DNA of 6,561 bases from Armatimonadota bacterium (GCA_030612605.1 JAUWNO010000124.1:1-6561), one strand, 5' to 3'; shown: positions 1-6,447, counted from the stretch's first letter. A program made the numbers and translations. The notes: generated by a model from the letters alone, not told the origin.

Positions 1-29
1 AAAAATAAATAAAGTAGGAGGAAAACAAT

Positions 30-830
30 ATGAGGAAGAGATTATTAACCGTATTAATGTTAATGGCATTGTTAAACTTTTTCTTTTCAGTTGTTGCTTT
101 TGCACAAGAAGAAGTGTTAGAAGAAGAAACGGTTAATGAGGTTATAGAAGAGGAAATACCGTTTGAAGAATCTCCTCAGGTGGGCGGCATCGAAATGTTC
201 GCTCGCAAATTAGTGGGAAGCGGATTGGTCGAACTATTTATTCAGGGTGGCTTTGTGATGTGGCCCATTCTCATCTTGGTAATTTGGGCTTTAGCTACAA
301 TAATCTGGAAAATCGTTTCTTTGAGCTATGCTAAAGTAAATCTTAATAACTTTTTTGACACATTAGTCCCCTTAGTTGCAGAAAAAAAATATGATGAAGC
401 TATTAAACTTTGTGAAAAGACAAGAGGTCCGGTAGCAGCTATTATTCATGCAGCATTACACAAGGCAGATAAAGGAATAGAAGCAGTGGAAAAATCCATC
501 GAAGCAGCCGGTGTTATTGAAATGGCTTTCTTAGAAAAAGGATTCATTCCATTATCAACTACTATTAATTTAGCACCAATGCTTGGTTTCTTCGGCACCA
601 TGGTTGGTATGATCAGAGCTTTCAAAGACATTGCTGCTGCAGGAGAAGTGGATCCGACCATTGTGGCAACCGGTATTGAGATAGCACTTATTACAACTGC
701 TGCAGGTCTTGCTGTGGCTATCCCGGTTCAGTTTTTCAATAATCTTTTCCTGGGAATGGTAGATACTTTAGTAATGGATATGCAAAGAGGTTCGGAAAAA
801 CTTATAGAAACTCTTGTTGAAAACAAATAG
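30..830 (+). CDS. exbB: ExbB/TolQ/MotA-family proton channel subunit, TonB-system type
   Basis: Forms the proton-conducting ring of the ExbB-ExbD-TonB motor in the inner membrane. The 266-residue product starts with a probable signal peptide (residues 1-25, cut after AFA), then a short, very acidic periplasmic stretch (27-48, half glutamate). The first membrane segment follows at about 76-96 (GGFVMWPILILVIW). A cytoplasmic helical region (about 97-170) leads to the family signature LAPMLGFFGTMVGMI at 181-195 in the second membrane segment, and the third segment is about 211-241 (ALITTAAGLAVAIP). T190 and T223 match the conserved pore threonines of the family. The usual pore glutamate of the GIAEAL motif sits one residue early here (GIEIAL, E217). 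The start is supported by AGGAGG at 16-21, eight bases upstream. The next gene begins nine bases after the stop. The two ExbD genes and tonB downstream favour ExbB over TolQ or a flagellar-type MotA. Confidence 0.93.
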   Translation: MRKRLLTVLMLMALLNFFFSVVAFAQEEVLEEETVNEVIEEEIPFEESPQVGGIEMFARKLVGSGLVELFIQGGFVMWPILILVIWALATIIWKIVSLSYAKVNLNNFFDTLVPLVAEKKYDEAIKLCEKTRGPVAAIIHAALHKADKGIEAVEKSIEAAGVIEMAFLEKGFIPLSTTINLAPMLGFFGTMVGMIRAFKDIAAAGEVDPTIVATGIEIALITTAAGLAVAIPVQFFNNLFLGMVDTLVMDMQRGSEKLIETLVENK

Positions 831-839
831 GGAGTTCGA

Positions 840-1247
840 ATGAAAATCGCTCGGAAAAGAAAAAGCCTGGGTGGAATTCCTACTGCATCCATGTCTGATG
901 TTGCTTTTCTGTTGCTTGTGTTTTTTCTATCTACAACAAAGTTTGATATCAAAAAGGGATTGGGTCTGGTTTTACCTCCGGCATCAACAATAGCAGATAA
1001 AAAAGTAAAACTAAAAGACGAAAATATCACTAAAGTCTGGATTAATAGAGATGGACTGGTTGCTGTGAATCAGGAAGAAATTCCTTTAAATCAATTAGAA
1101 ACAACAATCAGAAATATTGTCAAAAATAATCCTGATATGGTGATTTCCCTCAAAACAGACAGAAAAAGCAAATATCATCACATGGTATCAGTTTTAGATA
1201 AACTTCAAGCTGCCGGTGCGGAAAAGATTTCTTTATCCACAAATTAG
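840..1247 (+). CDS. exbD: ExbD/TolR-family biopolymer transport protein, first copy
   Basis: Second motor component: a single-span inner-membrane protein whose transmembrane aspartate takes part in proton translocation inside the ExbB ring. The 135-residue product has a basic cytoplasmic N-terminus (KIARKRK), then the signature PTASMSDVAFLLLVFF at 14-29. D20 is the counterpart of the essential aspartate of E. coli ExbD (D25). The periplasmic domain (about 40-135) shows the usual family pattern: a strand around KVWINRDGLVAV, then a strand with VISLKTDR and a helix HHMVSVLDKLQAAGAEKISL. Length is normal for the family. GGAG at 831-834 directly follows the exbB stop and supports the ATG, so translation is probably coupled to exbB. 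Because the ORF is intact and followed by a second ExbD gene, both are likely to be used together. Confidence 0.93.
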   Translation: MKIARKRKSLGGIPTASMSDVAFLLLVFFLSTTKFDIKKGLGLVLPPASTIADKKVKLKDENITKVWINRDGLVAVNQEEIPLNQLETTIRNIVKNNPDMVISLKTDRKSKYHHMVSVLDKLQAAGAEKISLSTN

Positions 1248-1256
1248 GAAGGTTCT

Positions 1257-1664
1257 ATGGCAAAAATAAAAAAAAAAACGAAAGCTGTATCTGCAATACC
1301 TACAGCCTCTATGTCCGACATTGCCTTTCTACTTTTGCTTTTCTTTATGGTTTCCACTGTTTTTGTGAAAGAAAGAGGACTGAGGGTTACGATGCCTCAA
1401 GCTAAAGAAATTGTGAAAATCCCTCGTAAACATGCAGCTACAATCTACGTTGATAAGTATGGTACAATTTCTATTGATGACATGGTAGTTTCAATTCCGG
1501 ATGTGCAGTGGGTTATGCAAAAAAAATTAGCGGATGATCATAATATTATCAGCAGTTTCAGAACCGATAAAGACACAAACTATGGTATAATGTCAGATAT
1601 TCTTACTCAATTGAAAGAAGCGAATGCTTTGCGCGTGTATTTCGAAGCAAAGCTGAAAAGGTAG
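1257..1664 (+). CDS. exbD: ExbD/TolR-family biopolymer transport protein, second copy
   Basis: A second, diverged ExbD of the same length (135 residues). The N-terminal signature IPTASMSDIAFLLLLFF (14-30) is almost the same as in the first copy, and the proton-site aspartate D21 is kept. The periplasmic parts differ strongly, keeping only the framework (TIYVDKYGTISI, SFRTDKDTNYGIMSDILTQL). The basic N-terminus (MAKIKKKTK) marks the cytoplasmic side. A ribosome site AGGAAGG at 1246-1252 overlaps the stop of the first copy, so the two are probably translated in coupling. The second to seventh codons contain a run of eleven A residues (1268-1278). Tandem ExbD pairs before tonB are common in Bacteroidota-like genomes. 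Structural work on E. coli found two ExbD chains in one ExbB pentamer, so the two copies could form a heterodimer here; that last point is inference. Confidence 0.92.
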   Translation: MAKIKKKTKAVSAIPTASMSDIAFLLLLFFMVSTVFVKERGLRVTMPQAKEIVKIPRKHAATIYVDKYGTISIDDMVVSIPDVQWVMQKKLADDHNIISSFRTDKDTNYGIMSDILTQLKEANALRVYFEAKLKR

Positions 1665-1667
1665 GTG
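1657..1667 (+). promoter_or_regulatory. Ribosome binding region that decides the tonB start
   Basis: The purine-rich run AAAGGTAGGTG overlaps the stop codon of the second exbD (1662-1664). Two starts are possible: GTG at 1665, immediately after the stop, or ATG at 1671. The AAAGG and AGGTG elements sit nine and three bases before the ATG, while for the GTG the only element (AAAGG) is three bases away and the GTG itself lies within the purine run. The ATG is therefore preferred, and it costs only two residues. Confidence 0.6.
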
Positions 1668-1670
1668 CTC

Positions 1671-2306
1671 ATGAAAACCAGAAAAATTGTAGATTGGAAA
1701 GATATTGCCAATAGTTATCATGAAAAAGCTACCTGTCTGGCTATTCTTATTTTGCTCTTTGCCTTCCTGGTGTCACCAAAAATCGAGGTCAAGCCTTTTA
1801 AAAGAGTAATCAGAATAACCGAAACAATTGAAATTCCACCGGAAATCAAAGAAAAAATCAAACCACCGGAAACCATCAAACCAATAGTTCATATTATCGT
1901 TGAAGAAGATTTCGAGGGTGACGAAGACGAAGATATCGAAATCGTTGATACTATCGTAAAAACAATTCTTGACCCGTACATTGAAAAAGTCCTTCCCAAA
2001 TTTGGGACAACCCCCAAATTTGTTGTATATGAAGACCCACCTGTTCCGATAAAACAGATACGACCCGTCTATACTGATTTTGCCAGAAGAAGCGGCATCG
2101 AGGGTGACGTGTGGCTGGAAGTGGAAGTTTTAGCTGACGGTTCTGTGGGAGCAATTGAAGTTAAAAAATCTCTTTTATCCGGTCCTGGCGGCTTAGATGA
2201 AGCAGCCATCAAGGCTGTAAGGCAATGGGAATATTCTCCGGCAAAAAGTGGCGGCAAACCTGTGGCTTGCTGGGTTACATTTCCAGTATCATTTAGTTTA
2301 GATTAA
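1671..2306 (+). CDS. tonB: TonB energy-transducing protein
   Basis: Couples the inner-membrane ExbBD motor to an outer-membrane protein. The 211-residue product has a short cytoplasmic N-terminus, one membrane anchor at about 20-35 (CLAILILLFAFLV), and a periplasmic spacer (36-125) with proline/lysine-rich parts (EIPPEIKEKIKPPETIKP) and an acidic block at 78-93. The TonB C-terminal domain is at about 126-211. It shows the classic pattern: RPVYTDFARRSGIEGDVWLEVEV, a DG turn at 156-157, LDEAAIKAVRQWEYSPA at 175-191, and a final GKPVACWVTFPVSF. The histidine inside the anchor of E. coli TonB is not present; the nearest, H17, lies before the anchor. A start six bases upstream (GTG 1665) is possible but less well placed relative to the ribosome site. 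The gene follows the second exbD by six bases. Its outer-membrane partner is not identifiable, since no TonB-dependent receptor lies in the window. Confidence 0.92.
   Translation: MKTRKIVDWKDIANSYHEKATCLAILILLFAFLVSPKIEVKPFKRVIRITETIEIPPEIKEKIKPPETIKPIVHIIVEEDFEGDEDEDIEIVDTIVKTILDPYIEKVLPKFGTTPKFVVYEDPPVPIKQIRPVYTDFARRSGIEGDVWLEVEVLADGSVGAIEVKKSLLSGPGGLDEAAIKAVRQWEYSPAKSGGKPVACWVTFPVSFSLD
1997..2022 (+). repeat. Perfect 10-bp inverted repeat inside tonB
   Basis: CAAATTTGGG at 1997-2006 is exactly complementary to CCCAAATTTG at 2013-2022, leaving a six-base loop (ACAACC). The same block also gives a direct repeat CCCAAATTT (1995-2003 and 2013-2021) with an 18-base period, read as PKFGTTPKF at residues 109-117 between the spacer and the C-terminal domain. 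The mRNA could fold into a stable hairpin. No T-run follows, so it is not an intrinsic terminator. Confidence 0.6.
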
Positions 2307-2330
2307 AAAAATAAAATTGGAGGATAATAA

Positions 2331-5300
2331 ATGAAATTATTTAAATCAAAAAAGTTTCTCTTTTTGTTATCACTTATATTGCTTAGTAGTTTCCTGCTGG
2401 CAAAAGCTGTTGATAACGGCGGAAGTATGGGTGATAAAAAACGCGATCCTACCAGATATCACAATGTAGGCAATATCTGGCTGAGAATCAGTAATTATGG
2501 TTTTTTCGGTTCCGGAGACCAGGAAGGCTACCCATCACTCGAATATCCCGGTGGTAGCGCAATCGACTACCTTTACCAGGGTGCTCTCTGGTTTGGTGCA
2601 AAAATGGTAAGACGCGACGGATTCGGAAATGAACTTTATTGGCTACCAGATGCAGGAACTACAGACGATGTAATTCCGGCTACTCACCCGGATTGGACAC
2701 CAGACCTGCAGCTCGTTGTTGATACTCTCGTAACTGTCGGATTTGACGGAGATAAAGGTCTTTATGAATTTCTGCCTGCTTATAATCCGCTCGAAACTTC
2801 ACCTCTGGGAACTCAATTCAGCCAGTACAATAACTCCGACATAGTCATGTCTGCCTCTATCAGAAGTCAAAGAAGAGGGGTCGATGATGATGGTGATGGC
2901 TATATCGATGAAGACCCGATCGGATACGGCTTCCCTTTCAGAGCGGCTGATGAGCTTCCCACAGTGTTCGAAGATTATGGTGGAAATTACTTAATTATTG
3001 GTGAAGAATTATATGGCTCCAGTATAATCGAAGAACGTATCGATATCTGGTTTCCACTTGGTTTCGTTGATCTGAGTGATGAATCAAATACTATCTATAA
3101 CTTCGCTCAACCAAACGATGATGATGGTGACGGTCTTATAGACGAAGATGGTTACCCTGTATCCGAGCAAGATTTCATTGGTTACTATTATGATTATAGC
3201 CCTTTCGGAACTTTGGGTGATAGAGATTTCGGCAGTTCTCAATCCAGTAACACTCACGTGCCTTTAAATGTTCGTGTTCGCCAGATGAGTTATCAGTGGA
3301 GTTACGAATATATTAAGAATTTATGTTATATCGAATTTAATATCACAAATATGAATACAGAATATGGAGATAGTCTTTATGACTGCGCAATGGCTGTTTA
3401 TATGGATTGTGATGTAGGACCTCAAGCCTGGGGTAGCCAAACTATCGCTCCTGATGATGTTAGCAGTTATGTTGGTGCACCATACGAATTTGCTTATACT
3501 TATGACTGGGATGGTGATGGCGGCTTAACAACCGGTTTTGTTGGTTCTCGTGTGTGTACTCCAGATCCCGACTCATTAGCATTTGCCTGCTGGACCTGGA
3601 GTGTGGGTGGGGGTCCTGATGATTTTGACCCGCTTGATTACTTTACTGTGGGCAGCAGAAAAACTGCTAACCAGAAATATTGGCTCATGACAGATAGAAA
3701 CCCTGATGATTCGAAATATACTTCATTAAGAGATTTCCCGAATACGCAAGTGGGAAATCCCACTGATACAAGATATCTCTTTGCTTTCTACGGCGATATG
3801 CAGGGCATGTCAAATCCTACATCCGGCTCCTGGAATCTTGGACCGGGAAGAACAATGAAAATTGTTATAGCTGTTTTCCCGGGAGATAATATTCAGGAAT
3901 TAATGGGTCAGTCTGAATGGGCTAAAGAAATTTACGAAAGCCCACAGCAACTTACCACAGTTACGTTGCCTGATACAAACATACATTATGTGGCGCCAGA
4001 ACCACCGAAAATTCCCAGGATGTTGGCCGAATTAGTTGATAATGGAAATAACATCGATATTTATTGGAACAATAGATCTGAGCTGGATAACGTTGATACA
4101 AAAAACGTAACCAGAGGGAAAATCGGCTGGCAAGATAGCATTCTGGACATTGATAGCCATATCTCCCAATATGATATCCAATTGGCACAATTTGAATATT
4201 TCCCGCCCGAATTTGCCCCACCAGATCCCCAATACTACTTAGATGATTCTACTGTTAATCCCTGGACTGCAAATCGGCTCAGACACGATTTTCAGGGTTA
4301 TACTGTTTGGGGAAGATCCGGTAGTGGCTCCCATGAAGACTGGATAGAAATTGATAGATGGGATAAAGTTGAGACTGCTCAGGATTTACTTGATTATGAG
4401 GTTAACAGCAATAGTAGTCTGCCTTTTTATGATTTCGGCGGTGACCTGGGAATTGATAAAGGACTACCGCAACCAAAACTTTTAGACCAAACCAATCCTG
4501 AGCATGAGAAATATTTTAACTATTACCGTTATGATGAACTATACAAATTTGTAGAATACCAAGATGGAGATATTTTCTATGGTGAACCCATCTTCAATTA
4601 TGAAGTAGTTTACAGTGACAGTCTTAACGACTATGCAATAAACAACTTAAGTTTTGATGACCAGGCTTTGTTATTCAAAAATCCTATGTTGCGTGATGAC
4701 ATTTATCTTGCCATTTATAATGATAAGTGGATTTCTCTTGATGGACACAACGGACAAGCTTATTCAAATTTTGGCGAGGAAGATTCTCTATTTACAAAGC
4801 AACGATTGACCAGTAAATATTACTACGCCCAGATCAAGCGTCCACGTAAAGGAATTGAATACTACATCGCAGTAACAGCCTGGGACAGAGGAATTCCAGA
4901 AATGGATCTTCAAGCTCTGGAATCTGGAAGAGATGCTGATGCAAATATGAAAATACTCTTCCCCGGACCTTCGGCAAAAAGCAATATGAAAAATATTCAC
5001 GTTGTACCAAATCCTTACGTAGGACAAAGCAAGTTTGATGGAAAACGTGAAGATGACGATAAAGGTGATAAGAGCCGTCGTATCTGGTTTGTCAATCTCC
5101 CGGAAAAATGTACAATCAAAATATTTACACTTGCCGGAGATTTGGTTGATGAGATCAAACATGATGGTGCTGGAATTGAAGATATCATTTCTGTGAGCAA
5201 AGCAGCTTACGAAGGTGTTGCTGCCAGTGGAATGGAACCCTGGGATCTGCTTTCCAAAAACAACCAGATAATTGCTGCCGGCGTTTATCTTTTCTCCGTG

Positions 5301-5354
5301 AAAGATCATGATAGCGGAGATAAAAAAGTCGGCAAATTCGTCATTATTAAGTAA
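2331..5354 (+). CDS. Large exported protein with type IX-like C-terminal sorting domain, function unknown
   Basis: A 1007-residue, acidic and aromatic-rich protein, probably moved to the cell surface or released. Residues 1-26 are a signal peptide (lysine-rich start, hydrophobic core, cut after AKA). Recognisable blocks follow: 45-90 (NVGNIWLRISNYGFFGS to YPGGSAIDYLYQGALWFGA); two DDDGDGxIDED calcium-site-like motifs at 185-195 and 263-273; a beta-rich block at about 310-365 ending YMDCDVG; a shorter DWDGDG at 392-397; and RYLFAF...LGPGRTMKIVIAV at 481-515. A possible fibronectin III-like domain begins near 560 and may resume around YYIAVTAWDRG (844-854), with a long insertion between. VVPNPY (891-896) opens the tail, which contains CTIKIFTLAGDLV, WDLLSKNNQ (971-979), GVYLFSV (984-990) and the ending GKFVIIK, as in type IX (Por) sorting domains. 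These block patterns are familiar from large uncharacterised proteins of Cloacimonadota/KSB1-like genomes; I recognise no enzyme motif. TTGGAGG at 2317-2323 supports the start. It lies 24 bases after tonB and nine before the barrel gene. Confidence 0.85.
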   Translation: MKLFKSKKFLFLLSLILLSSFLLAKAVDNGGSMGDKKRDPTRYHNVGNIWLRISNYGFFGSGDQEGYPSLEYPGGSAIDYLYQGALWFGAKMVRRDGFGNELYWLPDAGTTDDVIPATHPDWTPDLQLVVDTLVTVGFDGDKGLYEFLPAYNPLETSPLGTQFSQYNNSDIVMSASIRSQRRGVDDDGDGYIDEDPIGYGFPFRAADELPTVFEDYGGNYLIIGEELYGSSIIEERIDIWFPLGFVDLSDESNTIYNFAQPNDDDGDGLIDEDGYPVSEQDFIGYYYDYSPFGTLGDRDFGSSQSSNTHVPLNVRVRQMSYQWSYEYIKNLCYIEFNITNMNTEYGDSLYDCAMAVYMDCDVGPQAWGSQTIAPDDVSSYVGAPYEFAYTYDWDGDGGLTTGFVGSRVCTPDPDSLAFACWTWSVGGGPDDFDPLDYFTVGSRKTANQKYWLMTDRNPDDSKYTSLRDFPNTQVGNPTDTRYLFAFYGDMQGMSNPTSGSWNLGPGRTMKIVIAVFPGDNIQELMGQSEWAKEIYESPQQLTTVTLPDTNIHYVAPEPPKIPRMLAELVDNGNNIDIYWNNRSELDNVDTKNVTRGKIGWQDSILDIDSHISQYDIQLAQFEYFPPEFAPPDPQYYLDDSTVNPWTANRLRHDFQGYTVWGRSGSGSHEDWIEIDRWDKVETAQDLLDYEVNSNSSLPFYDFGGDLGIDKGLPQPKLLDQTNPEHEKYFNYYRYDELYKFVEYQDGDIFYGEPIFNYEVVYSDSLNDYAINNLSFDDQALLFKNPMLRDDIYLAIYNDKWISLDGHNGQAYSNFGEEDSLFTKQRLTSKYYYAQIKRPRKGIEYYIAVTAWDRGIPEMDLQALESGRDADANMKILFPGPSAKSNMKNIHVVPNPYVGQSKFDGKREDDDKGDKSRRIWFVNLPEKCTIKIFTLAGDLVDEIKHDGAGIEDIISVSKAAYEGVAASGMEPWDLLSKNNQIIAAGVYLFSVKDHDSGDKKVGKFVIIK

Positions 5355-5363
5355 GGGGGAAAG

Positions 5364-6395
5364 ATGAAAAAATATATCTTAATATTAGCTGTTTTACTAT
5401 TTATTCCCGGGCTGCTTTCTGCAAAAACATTTGCCAAAACAGGTACAGCCGGTCTTCAATTCTTAAAGCTCGGAATCGATGCCAGGGCAATTGGAATGGC
5501 AGAAGCTTACACTGCTGTTACTAATGATATTTCTTCAGTATATTGGAACCCGGCAGGTTTAGCATTAAATCCTCATAATCAAATCCTGTTCTCTCATACG
5601 GAATATGTAGCAAATATTCGTCATGAGTTTTTTGCAATATCCAGAATAAGTTCAATCGGAACTTTCGCTTTCTTTGCATCTGCTCTGCATATGGACTGGA
5701 TGGATGTTTATGTCGAAGATTCTTTTGATAACCCTACCGGAGAACAATTTACCTGTTATGATCTTGCTGCCGGTCTTACTTACGCCAATTCTTTCACAGA
5801 TAAATTCGCCTTTGGATTCACAGCAAAATATCTCAGAGAAAAACTCGATGAATATGCCGTAGATGGAATGTCTATAGACCTTGGTTCTCTTTATAATACA
5901 GGTTGGAAAAATGTTACAATCGGAATGTCTTTAAGAAATTTCGGTCCAAATATGAAATTTGAATTGGATAATGATGGTGATGGACTTATCGATGAAGATC
6001 CATTTGATTTGCTTGATAATGATGGTGATGGCCTTATCGATGAAGACGGGCCAGAAATTGATTTCAAAATCCCGATGAACTTCTCGCTTGGAGTTTCTGC
6101 TGATATCTACAGAGTAGATGATAACAACTTTTTAATCGGTTCAGTCCAGTTGGATAATTGTGTAGATAGAAAAGAAACATACAATCTTGGTTTTGAATAT
6201 ACGATGGGTACTTTCAAAATCAGATCGGGTTATCAGTTCGAATATGATGCAGCCGGATATTCAGGTGGTTTCGGCTGGACAATTCCAACAAGTTTTGCTA
6301 TTATCAGTATAGATTATGCTTATACGGATTTAGGTGATTTAGCGGAAAATTTCATCAAAACTCCGCATCGCTTGTCTATCAAGCTTTTCTATTAA
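5364..6395 (+). CDS. Outer-membrane beta-barrel protein of the PorV/PorQ family
   Basis: A 343-residue FadL-like barrel protein. A signal peptide (1-20, cut after LSA) is followed by the family signature at 29-67: AGLQFLKLGIDARAIGMAEAYTAV, then DISSVYWNPAGLAL. The rest is a run of amphipathic strands with aromatic girdle residues, ending in an aromatic C-terminus (IKLFY) as expected for insertion into the outer membrane by BamA. In Bacteroidota, PorV carries type IX cargo and binds its C-terminal domain; other members of this broad family are uncharacterised, so the role here is inferred from family and from the cargo-like gene directly upstream. An unusual acidic insertion at 201-228 contains two DNDGDGLIDED copies, placed between the strand ending NFGPNMKF and the next strand IPMNFSLGVS. 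The start is set by a GGGGG-containing ribosome site at 5355-5359. Length is normal for the family. A fatty-acid-type transporter cannot be excluded. Confidence 0.85.
   Translation: MKKYILILAVLLFIPGLLSAKTFAKTGTAGLQFLKLGIDARAIGMAEAYTAVTNDISSVYWNPAGLALNPHNQILFSHTEYVANIRHEFFAISRISSIGTFAFFASALHMDWMDVYVEDSFDNPTGEQFTCYDLAAGLTYANSFTDKFAFGFTAKYLREKLDEYAVDGMSIDLGSLYNTGWKNVTIGMSLRNFGPNMKFELDNDGDGLIDEDPFDLLDNDGDGLIDEDGPEIDFKIPMNFSLGVSADIYRVDDNNFLIGSVQLDNCVDRKETYNLGFEYTMGTFKIRSGYQFEYDAAGYSGGFGWTIPTSFAIISIDYAYTDLGDLAENFIKTPHRLSIKLFY
5964..6047 (+). repeat. Tandem in-frame repeat coding LDNDGDGLIDED twice
   Basis: Two 36-base copies (5964-5999 and 6012-6047) with a 48-base period differ at four positions, all silent (TTG/CTT, GGA/GGC, GAT/GAC). 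They encode the same twelve residues (201-212 and 217-228 of the barrel protein), separated by PFDL. The spacing of aspartates fits the DxDxDGxxD calcium-binding loop known from EF-hand and integrin FG-GAP sites. Silent-only differences suggest an older duplication under protein-level selection. Confidence 0.8.
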
Positions 6396-6403
6396 AAAAT
6401 CTA

Positions 6404-6422
6404 TTTTCACTATGCGTGAAAA
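6404..6422. repeat. Perfect 7-bp inverted repeat between the barrel gene and the next gene
   Basis: TTTTCAC at 6404-6410 pairs with GTGAAAA at 6416-6422 across a five-base loop (TATGC), nine bases after the barrel gene's stop. On the plus strand it is followed by an A-run, not a T-run, so it does not look like a rho-independent terminator for this operon. It may be an RNA hairpin that protects or separates messages, or a protein-binding palindrome. The rest of the 6396-6458 gap is A-rich and shows no promoter that I can defend. Confidence 0.4.
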
Positions 6423-6447
6423 AAAAATAAAAGGAATCTTAAAAAAA

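Noticed and set aside
1..29. Promoter upstream of exbB
   Set aside because: Only 29 bases precede the gene; they hold the ribosome site and an A-rich run, with no defensible -33/-7 or -35/-10 pair.
446..1030. Minus-strand open frames over exbB and the first exbD
   Set aside because: They overlap strongly supported ExbB and ExbD genes, and their translations are low-information reflections of the conserved motifs.
1665..1670. GTG start for tonB two codons upstream of the ATG
   Set aside because: It abuts the exbD stop and lies within the purine-rich ribosome site; the ATG at 1671 is better spaced.
30..2306. Tol-Pal (TolQ-TolR-TolA) or GldLM motor in place of ExbBD-TonB
   Set aside because: The fourth gene has a clear TonB C-terminal domain, there is no TolB or Pal, and neither the ExbB- nor the ExbD-like products have GldL/GldM length or architecture.
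2883..2918. True EF-hand in the large protein
   Set aside because: The loop matches DxDxDGxI but lacks the glutamate at loop position 12 (proline there) and flanking helices. A DxDxDGxxD-type calcium loop is the safer description.
4788..5309. 173-residue open frame on the minus strand opposite the tail of the large gene
   Set aside because: It lies wholly inside a well-supported plus-strand gene, shows no domain or signal pattern I recognise, and has no good ribosome site before its start. It is a shadow frame.
6404..6430. Rho-independent terminator after the barrel gene
   Set aside because: The 7-bp stem is AT-rich and is followed by A residues on the plus strand, not by a T-run. On the minus strand there is a T-rich stretch, but no minus-strand gene to end.
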